This document shows, piece after piece, positions 8,524 to 16,988 of a stretch of 64,000 nt of DNA. The notes beneath the pieces were generated by a model. That model worked only from the letters and a program-made list of their open reading frames with translations, had not been told where the DNA came from and did no database searches. This DNA comes from Bacteroidales bacterium (GTDB taxonomy: Bacteria; Bacteroidota; Bacteroidia; Bacteroidales; WCHB1-69), in contig JAILCI010000022.1 of NCBI GenBank assembly GCA_024686335.1, positions 1 to 64,000 of the forward strand, given 5' to 3'. Made by a program: the position numbers and the translations under genes. The number at the start of each line of letters is the position of its first letter. The first letter of the stretch is position 1.

Positions 8524-8934
8524 ATGAAAGAAGAAACAGTTTTTCCCGATAGTTTTGAGAGCATCGTTGCGAAGAATGATTTAATGGTGGTTGAAGGTGG
8601 ACCAGAGGTGGTCAATGATTACCAAAAGCCGACAACCATTTCTGTTTTTTACATTATTATATGTCATAACGGGTCGATTGATGTAGAGTATGATTCCCAA
8701 TATAGACGTTTTCAATCCAATTCTGTTGCCATTCTATATCCAAATCACACCGTGATGGCATCAAATCCTTCTCCCGATTATCGTTATTCCAAGATTATCG
8801 TTTCATCTGAGCGATTAAAGAGGATGGCGGTCCTTAATATGAATGTGCAACGTTTCAGCATCGAGCGGGAACCCCAAAATAATCTCTCTGAAAGTCAATA
8901 CACTGCGCAATTCATAATTGCTCCGTTTTGTTGA
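8524..8934 (+). CDS. AraC-like sensor domain without DNA-binding domain
   Basis: A 136-residue protein matching the N-terminal sensor half of the two flanking AraC paralogues (shared patterns: VEYDSQYRRFQSNSVAILYPNH and the ESQY segment that begins the linker in all three). After ESQY the sequence diverges into TAQFIIAPFC and stops. The roughly 140-residue helix-turn-helix half is absent, and I found no trace of it in any frame before the next gene. It is either a decayed gene that lost its 3' half or a free sensor domain able to pair with the intact paralogues. A promoter is retained and the remaining frame is intact. Confidence 0.7.
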   Translation: MKEETVFPDSFESIVAKNDLMVVEGGPEVVNDYQKPTTISVFYIIICHNGSIDVEYDSQYRRFQSNSVAILYPNHTVMASNPSPDYRYSKIIVSSERLKRMAVLNMNVQRFSIEREPQNNLSESQYTAQFIIAPFC

Positions 8935-9075
8935 ACATTTTTTCCGTATGATGAATTTCTTTCCTGGAAACTATCTTAAATAATCAAAATTTAGCGATTG
9001 TACACTTAATGTATACTAAAACACTTTTTTTGACTTTTTTTCTAAGTAAATCTACTTAGTCGACTATTATTTTTT

Positions 9076-9083
9076 TAGTTTTG
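9076..9083 (+). promoter_or_regulatory. -7 box of the third AraC gene
   Basis: TAGTTTTG lies 25 bases before the ATG at 9109. An inverted repeat, AAGTAAATCTACTT at about 9044-9057, lies just upstream and could be an operator; this is a guess. Confidence 0.55.
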
Positions 9084-9108
9084 CCTATGTATTATAAATG
9101 ATAATGGT

Positions 9109-9945
9109 ATGAATGTAAAGAAACCGTATGAAGATTTAATGCAAAAAGACGGTATTGCGGTTGTGGATAATGTGACAAACTTACCTTTTTTCAATGAAGC
9201 TCTTTTGACAACAGAGTATGTCTACGGCATATGTCATAGTGGACGTGTAGAGGCTTTATATGATATGACCCCGATATGTTACCAAGCCTATGATGTTTCA
9301 TGCGTTTTCCCCAACCATTCTCTTTTAACAAAATATGTTTCGGATGATTATTGCGCTACTCTTGTCGCTCTTTCAGCAGATACCTATAAGATGTTTAATA
9401 CTCGTATAGAGAACAACAGCCTTTTCCAGTATGCTAAAATTCCATCGTTTGGATTGAAACCAGAGCAATACAACACTCTTTTGACCATTATAGATGCCTT
9501 AAAGGTTATAATCCAAAGTGATGCTCCATTTCGTAAGGTGATATTGGCAGATCTTCTTAATATGCTTTTTAAGATGACTAACTATTATTATTATCAAAAT
9601 GTTGAGAAGACTGAGTATGCACCATCTAGAGTCAGTGAGCAGTTTTCGCTACTGTTGGCTGAGCATTATAATCAGCATCATTCTGTAGTGTTTTATGCAA
9701 AAGAACTCTGTTTGTCGCCTAAATATTTTAGTAATCTGATAAAGCAAGAGACGGGTTATACCGCTAAATATTGGATTACCCGTTATTTGATTATGGAAGC
9801 TAAGCGAATACTTCGCAATAGGTCAGATCTTAATATTCAACAAGTCGGTGCTATGCTTGGTTATGATGATCAGACCTCATTCTGTCGTCATTTTAAGAAT
9901 GAGACGGGAGTTTCTCCTTCGGCTTATCGTCGTGGTCAGGAGTGA
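9109..9945 (+). CDS. AraC-family transcriptional regulator (paralogue 3)
   Basis: A 278-residue regulator with the same layout as the gene at 7185. The N-terminal sensor half contains CHSGRVEALYD and FPNHSLL. The C-terminal double helix-turn-helix contains FYAKELCLSPKYFSNLIKQE and the signature LGYDDQTSFCRHFKNETGVSP. The C-terminal halves of the two intact paralogues are clearly closer to each other than the sensor halves are, as expected if they read related DNA sites but respond to different signals. Its 3' end overlaps the convergent radical SAM gene by 53 bases, so no terminator lies between them. Confidence 0.9.
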   Translation: MNVKKPYEDLMQKDGIAVVDNVTNLPFFNEALLTTEYVYGICHSGRVEALYDMTPICYQAYDVSCVFPNHSLLTKYVSDDYCATLVALSADTYKMFNTRIENNSLFQYAKIPSFGLKPEQYNTLLTIIDALKVIIQSDAPFRKVILADLLNMLFKMTNYYYYQNVEKTEYAPSRVSEQFSLLLAEHYNQHHSVVFYAKELCLSPKYFSNLIKQETGYTAKYWITRYLIMEAKRILRNRSDLNIQQVGAMLGYDDQTSFCRHFKNETGVSPSAYRRGQE

Positions 9946-10879
9946 TGAATTTCCCTTGCCAGCTTTTTCTGGTTGTCAGTGTTTCTATTACACCGTCAAC
10001 TATATCCTGATGTCGAATTCCTTGCCATGCTTTTGTTGTCAAGTAGCGTGGAGGCACTTCGTTTGCGAGTCGTTCAATAGCTACTGTTGGGGTGAGTCTT
10101 TCAATATAATCTGCTAGAAAATCTATATATCCATGAGTCGTGAAGATGTAAAAATCTTCAGGATGTTCTTCATATTCGTGTTCTATGGCAGTATTATGTA
10201 GAATCTGTAATTGATGAAGCTTTAACGTGGTGAGAGACAGGTTGTTGATCGTGGCTAGATCTTTCAACCACATTTCTGGTTTTTCCCCGGGAAGTCCGAA
10301 AATGAGGTGTCCGCAGGTTGGAATATTCCGCTGCGTTAATCTTCTAATTGCTTGTAATGTGCAATCCACATTATGACCGCGGTTAACCCTGCAGAGTGTC
10401 TCGTCATGCAGACTTTCAATACCAATTTCTATATTGATATAAATATGTTCTTGCAATGTGGAGAGATAGTCGAGGATTTCTTCGTTAAGACAATCGGGCC
10501 TAGTGGCAATGATAAGTCCTTTAACATCAGGGATGTGTGCGGCCTCTTCAAACAGCAATTTTAATTTTTCTAATGGGGCATAAGTGTTGCTGAAGGATTG
10601 AAAATAGATGAAGAATGAGTCTATTTTGCGCCTCCGTTTGGCGTGAAATGATAAACCGTCATTAATCTGCTGGATTATATCATGCTGATTATTGCAATAT
10701 TGCGGTGTAAATGCCTCGTTCAAACAGAAAGTACATCCACCAATTCCCACTTTGCCATCACGGTTGGGGCAGGTGAAACCAGCATCTACCGGTAGTTTCC
10801 TGATTTGGAATCCGAAAGTGTTATTTAAATATTGATGATAAGTGTAAAGCGGAAGATCTCCGCCCCATGGGTATCGCAT
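9893..10879 (-). CDS. Radical SAM protein, TIGR01212/YhcC family
   Basis: A 328-residue radical SAM enzyme. The cluster-binding cysteines are C37, C49 and C52 within TCPNRDGKVGIGGCTFC, the long-spaced motif of the TIGR01212 (YhcC) family, a relative of the tRNA-modifying Elp3/MiaB-type enzymes. Further family segments are IATRPDCL and HLIFGLPGE. The reaction of this family is not established to my knowledge. Its start codon overlaps the stop of the lipoprotein gene by one base, making it the last gene of a three-gene minus-strand operon. Its 3' end overlaps the AraC gene on the other strand. Confidence 0.9.
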   Translation of the reverse strand: MRYPWGGDLPLYTYHQYLNNTFGFQIRKLPVDAGFTCPNRDGKVGIGGCTFCLNEAFTPQYCNNQHDIIQQINDGLSFHAKRRRKIDSFFIYFQSFSNTYAPLEKLKLLFEEAAHIPDVKGLIIATRPDCLNEEILDYLSTLQEHIYINIEIGIESLHDETLCRVNRGHNVDCTLQAIRRLTQRNIPTCGHLIFGLPGEKPEMWLKDLATINNLSLTTLKLHQLQILHNTAIEHEYEEHPEDFYIFTTHGYIDFLADYIERLTPTVAIERLANEVPPRYLTTKAWQGIRHQDIVDGVIETLTTRKSWQGKFITPDHDDKPKEKLPSHS

Positions 10880-11388
10880 TATTCCTCTTCGTATAAAAGG
10901 TTGTTGCCAAAAGGATCCATCGTGTACAATGTCTTCTTATCTGGTCTGACAAAAAACATGTAATTCTCCTTGTCCTTGCCTTTGCACATAGTGCCTGTGA
11001 CCATGTAAAGCAGCACTTTTTTAGCATCGAGTTCTCCTGAACCCATGAGTTCTTCGAAGTCTTGGATGGAGTTCCGTATATCGCCTAAATAGAGTCTGAT
11101 GTATGTTGCTTTGGTAGAGTCATTTATTAAAGCATCTTCATATTGCATCTGATAGTTGTTCTCCATCTCGGTGAGTAAAGCGATGTTAAGGTTGGCATAG
11201 CTCATCTCAGTTATAGTGTCCACACAATCCACGCGGGTAGAGTCGTATGTGACTTTGCAGCTGTCAAGATATGCCTCAGCTAGAGGTTTCATGGCTTTCA
11301 AAAGCTTTTCTTCTGGAGTTTTTTTACAAGAGGAAAAGACAAAGGAGATGGACAATATAACTGCAATCAGTGTGAGGATGCGTTTCAT
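10879..11388 (-). CDS. Lipoprotein of unknown function
   Basis: A 169-residue predicted lipoprotein: a basic start, hydrophobic core and lipobox FSSC with C21 as the lipidated residue, followed by KKTPEEK. The mature part is helical and charged, with two cysteines at about 44 and 55, and no family is recognised. It lies 12 bases after the DUF4831 gene and overlaps the radical SAM gene by one base, so the three are probably co-transcribed. It is likely anchored in the outer or inner membrane facing the periplasm. Confidence 0.75.
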   Translation of the reverse strand: MKRILTLIAVILSISFVFSSCKKTPEEKLLKAMKPLAEAYLDSCKVTYDSTRVDCVDTITEMSYANLNIALLTEMENNYQMQYEDALINDSTKATYIRLYLGDIRNSIQDFEELMGSGELDAKKVLLYMVTGTMCKGKDKENYMFFVRPDKKTLYTMDPFGNNLLYEEE

Positions 11389-11400
11389 TGTGGTGACAGT

Positions 11401-12504
11401 TTAGTAGATGAAACCTATTTTGTCAATATCGATATCCTGATGCAATGGGAGCGTCTGGATACGAGCAAATTGATACATGTTGACGTTACCTAGGTCAAAC
11501 AAAGTGTTGCGTTCTATACTGCCAGGATCTTTGGTGACTATGGCTGCTTGCATAGAAACGGGTGTACGATAGCGATAACCCAAGGTCTTGGGATTCTTGG
11601 CAGTTGTGTCGATAACTGTCTCCATTGTGAGGCCAGGATTCAACTCCACAGAATATACTTTGTCGTTTTTGTTTATATCGTACCCATAACTCAGACCCTT
11701 GTCTTGGTTGAAAGAGAAGAGATCCGTAGTGAGAGTATTCGGGCAGACGTAAAATTTATAATGGATTTCATCTTCCAATACTAATCCAGTGAATAAACTG
11801 AGATAGTTTTCTTCCCACTGCTTTAATTCCTTGAGCATCAGTTCTAAAGCTTCCTTAGAGTAGGTCGTCTCTTGCTCGCCCTTGACGAGATTGTATTGGT
11901 CTTGGCGGCTTTTGCTGATGGCTTCGGCGGCCTGCTGAGCTTTCTGGCTGTTGGTTACATTGACCAGTTTGGTACGATTGGCAGGTACTTGAGTGATTAC
12001 TCCATCAATAATTTTTGTCTCTGTGAATGAGTCCTCCATCTCGGCATAAGATGGGTCGGAATAGTTCTTGAAAAAGTCTGGAATCGGGGTGCTTTTTGTT
12101 GAGAATGTTTCCAATTCATTTTGCATCCATATAGTAGGCTCGGCAGCTTTATTGGCGATTAGCTTTTGCTGATTTTTGTCTAATACAACAAGGTATGTGT
12201 GGTTTGGATCGGGTAGAATAACGGGATTTATCTCAACATTGTTCACTTTGTAAAATGTTCGGTTCTCAGATATGACATTTGTAAGGCCGAGCAAAGTCTG
12301 GGCATAGTCTGTATAGTAACCTTTGATTTCACGTACTTTGGTGATAGTCACATTAACCTCAAAGGCTGTTTGTGACAATGCATAATGAACATAATTACCT
12401 TTTGGGGCGGTTTGATTCTCAAGGGGTAATGGATATACAGCGTTTTGAGCCCAAGCGGCACAAAAAACGCCCAAACAAAATGCTAAAGCGATGATTCTTC
12501 TCAT
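11401..12504 (-). CDS. DUF4831 family exported protein
   Basis: A 367-residue protein with a signal peptide ending AAWAQ (about residue 20). The mature part matches the Bacteroidota DUF4831 pattern: YPLPLENQTAPKG near the start, then VTITKVREIKGYYTDYAQ, with two beta-rich halves. The family's role is unknown, and its members are thought to be periplasmic or envelope-associated. It is the first gene of an operon with the lipoprotein and the radical SAM gene. No TAnnTTTG box was found in the short upstream region. A 28-bp perfect palindrome lies 49 bases upstream. Confidence 0.8.
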   Translation of the reverse strand: MRRIIALAFCLGVFCAAWAQNAVYPLPLENQTAPKGNYVHYALSQTAFEVNVTITKVREIKGYYTDYAQTLLGLTNVISENRTFYKVNNVEINPVILPDPNHTYLVVLDKNQQKLIANKAAEPTIWMQNELETFSTKSTPIPDFFKNYSDPSYAEMEDSFTETKIIDGVITQVPANRTKLVNVTNSQKAQQAAEAISKSRQDQYNLVKGEQETTYSKEALELMLKELKQWEENYLSLFTGLVLEDEIHYKFYVCPNTLTTDLFSFNQDKGLSYGYDINKNDKVYSVELNPGLTMETVIDTTAKNPKTLGYRYRTPVSMQAAIVTKDPGSIERNTLFDLGNVNMYQFARIQTLPLHQDIDIDKIGFIY

Positions 12505-12552
12505 TTTTTATTTGTGGTTAGTGGTTTTGTCTATTGTTATTTTATGAAACAC

Positions 12553-12580
12553 GTAGAGACGTTCCATGGAACGTCTCTAC
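12553..12580. repeat. 28-bp perfect palindrome
   Basis: The arm GTAGAGACGTTCCA is followed directly by its reverse complement. It has no T-run, so it is not a standard terminator. It lies between the YugP gene (3' end 12602) and the DUF4831 gene (5' end 12504). It looks like a REP-type intergenic repeat unit; only one copy is in this window. Confidence 0.75.
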
Positions 12581-12601
12581 ATCTCGTGTAGCTTATGTTC
12601 T

Positions 12602-13288
12602 CTAATCCCTTCTTAAAATTGCTATGTAGTACAATAGCGTAGCCAGAGAGGAGAGTGCAGCGATCAAATATGTTCGGGCAGCCCATTTCAAAGCATCCTT
12701 AGCTTGCTCATTCTCTTGTCCGTTAGTGAGACCTGTCTTGTCAAGCCATGCGATAGCTCTTTCCGAAGCATTGTACTCTACGGGCAGGGTGACGATGGAA
12801 AAGATTGTAGTGAGTGCAAAAAGGACGATTCCGATAAAGAGAACCCAAGTGCCTACTAGGGATGAAAAACTGAGAAGTACAAGACCAGCGAGGAGGATCC
12901 ATTGAGACCAGCGTGAACCGATCATAACCATTGGCACCATCTTGCTTCGCATGGTAAGCCAGCGGTATGATGTGGCATGTTGTACAGCGTGACCGCATTC
13001 GTGCGCGGCTACAGCGGCACTGGCAATGCTGTTGCCAGAGTAGATGTTCTCACTCAAGTTGACTGTCTTGGTCTCAGGGTTATAATGATCTGTCAGCGTT
13101 CCGGGAGTACTGATGACCTGCACGTCGTAGATGCCGTGGTCGTGGAGCATCTTTTCAGCAATCTCACGCCCTGTAAGACCACAACTGATGCGGATTTTTG
13201 AGTATTTTTCAATTCGGGCGTTAAGGGTTCTGCTAACAATAAGGCTAAGCAGCATGAATACGCCAAAGATAATCCAGTATATTCCCAT
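12602..13288 (-). CDS. YugP-like neutral zinc metallopeptidase
   Basis: A 228-residue membrane protease of the YugP family (putative neutral zinc metallopeptidase). It has an N-terminal helix (residues about 3-20), a soluble segment with NLSENIYSGNSIASAAVAAHE, and the zinc motif HECGH at 96-100. Two central helices (about 120-165) and a C-terminal helix follow. The conserved order of helix, HExxH and paired helices supports the call. The substrate is unknown. It has its own promoter in the 48-base gap after the metal permease gene. Confidence 0.88.
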   Translation of the reverse strand: MGIYWIIFGVFMLLSLIVSRTLNARIEKYSKIRISCGLTGREIAEKMLHDHGIYDVQVISTPGTLTDHYNPETKTVNLSENIYSGNSIASAAVAAHECGHAVQHATSYRWLTMRSKMVPMVMIGSRWSQWILLAGLVLLSFSSLVGTWVLFIGIVLFALTTIFSIVTLPVEYNASERAIAWLDKTGLTNGQENEQAKDALKWAARTYLIAALSSLATLLYYIAILRRD

Positions 13289-13313
13289 AATTGTTTAATT
13301 TTAAAAGTCGCTG

Positions 13314-13321
13314 CAAATATA
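13314..13321 (-). promoter_or_regulatory. -7 box of the YugP-like gene
   Basis: The minus strand reads TATATTTG, 25 bases before the ATG at 13288. Confidence 0.65.
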
Positions 13322-13336
13322 TAAAAACTCTGGGAA

Positions 13337-14566
13337 TTATTCTACAACTTCGAAGCCGCTCTTGACGATGGCCTCTTTGATTTTCTCGGCTGATGCGGTG
13401 CCCTCTACGGTAACACTCTTCTGCTCAAGGTTAACTTGGACGTCAGTAACGCCTTTCAGTTGTTTGACAGCATTTTCTACGGATGCTTTGCAGTGATTGC
13501 AGTGCATGCCCTCCACTTTGAAGAGCTGAGAGGAGGGGGTCTCAGGAGTTTTACGAAAACGTTGGAATAATTTCATGATAAAAGCATTTAAAATGAACAA
13601 TATTAAAAGTACGCTGCAGATGGTTTTAAAAGGAGGAAAACTGTAAGTTGGCTCCACCGAGCAGCATGTTGCATGTGATCCGTGGGTGAAATGAAGGAGA
13701 CCGTCGAATTGGTTGAGCAGCAGTCCGAAGACAACAGCGCCTGTGATGATAGTAGCGATGTAGATAGCAGTAAACTTGCGGCCCATTGTCTTATGTATAA
13801 CAAGCATGGAGCCGAAGTTGACAGCAGGGCCAGCCATCAGCAGGACGAAAGCTGCGCCAGGGGTGAGCCCTTTGGCAATAAGAGCAGCCGCTATCGGAAT
13901 ACTACCAGTTGAACAGATATACATTGGCACGGCCACGATTAACATGGCCAGCATTTGCAAGAGTGGTTGTGAACCGAACTGCAAGAAAAAGGCATCAGGA
14001 ACTGCTACTTGGATGACTGCAGCTAGGATCAAGCCTAACACTAAGCGCGGCCCGATGTCCTGTATCATATTGATATAAGAATATTTGAAGACAGCCAATA
14101 GCTTATTGTCAGTGGGTTTCTCTGCGACAACAGTTTCTTCTTGATTTTCAGTCGTTTTGCTTTTGATGAGTCTGTTGACGAGTAGTCCGCCGCAGATGCC
14201 AGTGATGAGAGCAGCACAAGGACGTACAACTGCGAAACCGATGCCCATTAAAGAGAAAGTGGCCAAAATAGAGTCGATACCAGTCTGTGGCGTGGCAATC
14301 AAGAATGATGCCACTGCACCTGGCGATGCCTTTTCGTTGCGCAAACCGACTGCTGTTGGAATTACGCCGCAAGAGCATAATGGCAGAGGAATTCCTAGTA
14401 AAGATGCCCAAAGAACCGATTTGAAATTGGGCTCAGTCAAGTAGTTGCGGTAGAATTTTTTAGGGATAAAGACGTGTAGGATGCCAGCCACCAGAAAACC
14501 GAATAGTAAGTAGGGCGACATGGCATTAATGACCATCAATAGTGATAAGAAGAAGTCCTTGAGCAT
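13337..14566 (-). CDS. SO_0444/YraQ-family metal permease with HMA domain
   Basis: A 409-residue inner-membrane permease with about eight helices. The YraQ/UPF0718 signature repeats are LPLCSCGVIPTAVGL (C64 and C66) and YICSTGSIPIAAALIAKG. A C-terminal heavy-metal-associated domain (about residues 348-409) has the GMHCNHC copper-site motif (C356, C359). Relatives are called SO_0444 family Cu/Zn efflux transporters, so metal export, perhaps copper, is the likely role. I start at the ATG at 14566: an upstream in-frame start at 14671 runs through both divergent promoters. A His/Cys-rich loop (HFTHGSHATCCS) precedes the HMA domain and may also bind metal. Confidence 0.88.
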   Translation of the reverse strand: MLKDFFLSLLMVINAMSPYLLFGFLVAGILHVFIPKKFYRNYLTEPNFKSVLWASLLGIPLPLCSCGVIPTAVGLRNEKASPGAVASFLIATPQTGIDSILATFSLMGIGFAVVRPCAALITGICGGLLVNRLIKSKTTENQEETVVAEKPTDNKLLAVFKYSYINMIQDIGPRLVLGLILAAVIQVAVPDAFFLQFGSQPLLQMLAMLIVAVPMYICSTGSIPIAAALIAKGLTPGAAFVLLMAGPAVNFGSMLVIHKTMGRKFTAIYIATIITGAVVFGLLLNQFDGLLHFTHGSHATCCSVEPTYSFPPFKTICSVLLILFILNAFIMKLFQRFRKTPETPSSQLFKVEGMHCNHCKASVENAVKQLKGVTDVQVNLEQKSVTVEGTASAEKIKEAIVKSGFEVVE

Positions 14567-14584
14567 TTTTTTAGAATTGGGTGG

Positions 14585-14592
14585 CAAAGATA
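14585..14592 (-). promoter_or_regulatory. -7 box of the metal permease gene
   Basis: The minus strand reads TATCTTTG, 18 bases before the ATG at 14566. It is divergent from the MFS promoter 14 bases away. Confidence 0.65.
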
Positions 14593-14605
14593 CTACATTT
14601 ATTCC

Positions 14606-14613
14606 TATTTTTG
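14606..14613 (+). promoter_or_regulatory. -7 box of the MFS transporter gene
   Basis: TATTTTTG lies 39 bases before the ATG at 14653. Confidence 0.65.
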
Positions 14614-14652
14614 CCTCTTCCAAGTTGATTTTATAACTGTTTGATTGACAAG

Positions 14653-15861
14653 ATGGAACAGGTGAATGCAATAGGCAAAAATGCTCCTTTGGAGCCTCTG
14701 TGGAATCGGAATTATATCAAAGTGTGGGTGGCAAATTTCATGATTTTCTTCTCCTTCATGTTGCTTACCCCTCTGTTGCCATTGTATCTCAAGGACACCT
14801 TCGCAGCCAGCAAGGATACTATTGGTATTGTATTGTCCGGTTATACTCTCATGGCATTACTAATACGTCCTTTTAGTGGCTTTTTCGTAGATAGTTTTCC
14901 TCGCAAGGTGGTTTTGTTAGTTTGCTATGGTCTCTTCAGCTTCTTTTTTGCCGGATATCTGGTTGCTGGATCATTGTTGCTGTTTGCCATTGTCAGAACG
15001 TTGCATGGGGCTCCTTTCGGTTCCGCCACGGTTGCCAATAGCACTGTCGCTATTGATGTCCTGCATCCTACCCGAAGGGCAGAGGGTATTGGTTATTACG
15101 GTCTGAGTAACAACTTGGCCTCCGCCATTGCACCGGCCCTGGCTATCTATATTCTGCATCAATGTAACAATTACGACGTCCTATTTTGGCTTTCCCTTAT
15201 CACTTCAGGAATTGGTTTTGCCATAAACTCCACACTCGATTTGAAGGAACGTCCCCTCATCAAAGACAAGCAAAAACTCTCTTTTGACCGATTCTTCTTG
15301 TTGAAAGGCTGGAGTGAAGGTGCCACAATGATGTGCTTTGCTTTTTCTTACGGTGTGATGTCTACCTATGTGGCCATTTATGGTAAGGAGATGCTTGATA
15401 TATCAGGTGGAGCGGCCCTTTTCTTCATGTTGCTCTCAGCAGGTTTGATTTTATCACGACTGGTGGGAAGTCGCACGTTGCGTCAGGGCAAGGTGGTGCA
15501 GAACGCTTCTGTAGGTATTCTCATCTCGGTGGTTGGATATTTGGTCTTCGCAATCTTTCAAAATCATTTTGGCTATTATGCTGCGGCATTGATTGTTGGT
15601 TTAGGAAACGGACACATGTGGCCGGCATACCAGAATATGTTCATTAACCTGGCGCCACATTCGCAACGCGGAACAGCAAACTCCTCCATTCTCATCAGTT
15701 GGGATATTGGTGTGGGTTTAGGTACTCTGGTTGGCGGTGTCGTCGTGGAGCACTTCAACTATCAAAGTGCCTTTCTGACCGCTTGGGTGGTAAATCTTAT
15801 TGGTGTGATTGCTTTTTTTGCTTATGTGCGTGGTAGCTATCTGAAAAACCGACTACGATAA
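14653..15861 (+). CDS. MFS transporter
   Basis: A 402-residue inner-membrane transporter with about 12 hydrophobic segments. It has the major-facilitator loop motif between helices 2 and 3 (RPFSGFFVDSFPRK) and a second-half counterpart (LSRLVGSRTLRQGK). It resembles drug or small-solute exporters of the YfcJ/arabinose-efflux type, but the substrate cannot be assigned. I chose the ATG at 14653 over an in-frame TTG at 14641. It is transcribed divergently from the metal permease, with promoters a few bases apart, and its 3' end overlaps the convergent ATP-grasp-like gene by nine bases. Confidence 0.88.
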   Translation: MEQVNAIGKNAPLEPLWNRNYIKVWVANFMIFFSFMLLTPLLPLYLKDTFAASKDTIGIVLSGYTLMALLIRPFSGFFVDSFPRKVVLLVCYGLFSFFFAGYLVAGSLLLFAIVRTLHGAPFGSATVANSTVAIDVLHPTRRAEGIGYYGLSNNLASAIAPALAIYILHQCNNYDVLFWLSLITSGIGFAINSTLDLKERPLIKDKQKLSFDRFFLLKGWSEGATMMCFAFSYGVMSTYVAIYGKEMLDISGGAALFFMLLSAGLILSRLVGSRTLRQGKVVQNASVGILISVVGYLVFAIFQNHFGYYAAALIVGLGNGHMWPAYQNMFINLAPHSQRGTANSSILISWDIGVGLGTLVGGVVVEHFNYQSAFLTAWVVNLIGVIAFFAYVRGSYLKNRLR

Positions 15862-16986
15862 CCACACACAGACAGCATACTGTGTCTCATCCGTTACTGG
15901 ATTTAAAACGAAAAATCCCGACCGCCAGCGACTATCTTCTATTATGGTTGGATTGGTCTCCTGTTCAGATTGAATAAATGATTTAAGCTCACCATTTTTT
16001 GACCTATAGACTAACTCCATTCTGCCCTTTGCTTCAGGATGAACCTTTCTTTCAAAGAGTTGGTGTGCTGCCATGCCCATTGTCATCCGTAGATTGATCT
16101 CAATCATAGGATTTAGTTGTATTCCGTCTTGTTCGTAAAGACACATGTCGATTCCAACAATGCCGTCATAATAGGGTGCAATCTCATCATTTAGAAAATC
16201 GATAATCAGACCTCGTATTTGATGAAGTTTATCAATTGAAATATAGCTACTTAAATAGTTTTCAATATGAGAATCGGAGCAGAGAACATTGGCAGCATAA
16301 CCATAGTGTCGTGTTTCAAAAAGAGAATATCCTGCAAATGAGGTTTTCTGTTCGTGACAGATGAACTCCATGGCGAAATCTTGTTGAATCTGATACATGG
16401 GCTCAGCCATAATGGAGCCTTGTCGTCTGATGACGCCAGTAATTTGTCTGGCAAGGGTAGGGGAGCACTCTCCGTGGGCATAGAGGTGTCCGCGCCCATT
16501 GCCGGAATAGGGCGACTTGAAGATGACGTTGTGGTGTTGGTCAATGAAATTCTCAGCTTCAGAAATTGTGAGTAGTTCTTGGGCCGATAGTGGCAGAACG
16601 AAATCTGTTGGCAAGTGTTTGCGAAGGAACTCCATGGCAGCGCTTGCGGTCCGTCGGTGGGCAATCTCCCGATATTTCTGTACTTTACTTACCCATGTTT
16701 CATCCTGGCAAAAGCCTTCCGACTGCAGCTGTTTTAGCACAAGTGCGTCCCAACCCCACGGACAAACCGATATCTTAGAGTCTGGTTTGTCAACAGTATC
16801 TCCCTTAATTGATATAAAGCGGTTCTCGTTTTGATAAGGTTGAAAAAGGATGTCTTCCGGTCCCATCAGCTGCAGCAGAAAAGGTGCACAATCGCGAGCG
16901 AAGCGGATCGCCGACTCTGGCGGTACGAAGTGCGGACCGTTGTTGGCCAGTGCATAGTCATGCTCGGGATTGAAGACGTAAAGCAT
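15853..16986 (-). CDS. ATP-grasp-like protein of unknown function
   Basis: A 377-residue cytoplasmic protein beginning MLYVFNPEHDYALA, a start I recall from uncharacterised Bacteroidota proteins. The second half has an ATP-grasp pattern: a lysine strand VIFKSPYSGNGRGHLY (about residues 153-168), a hinge IMAEPMY, and an acidic metal-site segment VGIDMCLY then MIEINLRMTMG. ATP-grasp enzymes join a carboxylate to an amine or thiol through an acyl-phosphate. It is the last gene of a four-gene operon with a radical SAM protein, a lipoate ligase and a secreted protein, two bases after the latter. Substrate unknown; the fold call is inference from motifs. Confidence 0.65.
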   Translation of the reverse strand: MLYVFNPEHDYALANNGPHFVPPESAIRFARDCAPFLLQLMGPEDILFQPYQNENRFISIKGDTVDKPDSKISVCPWGWDALVLKQLQSEGFCQDETWVSKVQKYREIAHRRTASAAMEFLRKHLPTDFVLPLSAQELLTISEAENFIDQHHNVIFKSPYSGNGRGHLYAHGECSPTLARQITGVIRRQGSIMAEPMYQIQQDFAMEFICHEQKTSFAGYSLFETRHYGYAANVLCSDSHIENYLSSYISIDKLHQIRGLIIDFLNDEIAPYYDGIVGIDMCLYEQDGIQLNPMIEINLRMTMGMAAHQLFERKVHPEAKGRMELVYRSKNGELKSFIQSEQETNPTIIEDSRWRSGFFVLNPVTDETQYAVCVWLS

Positions 16987-16988
16987 AA

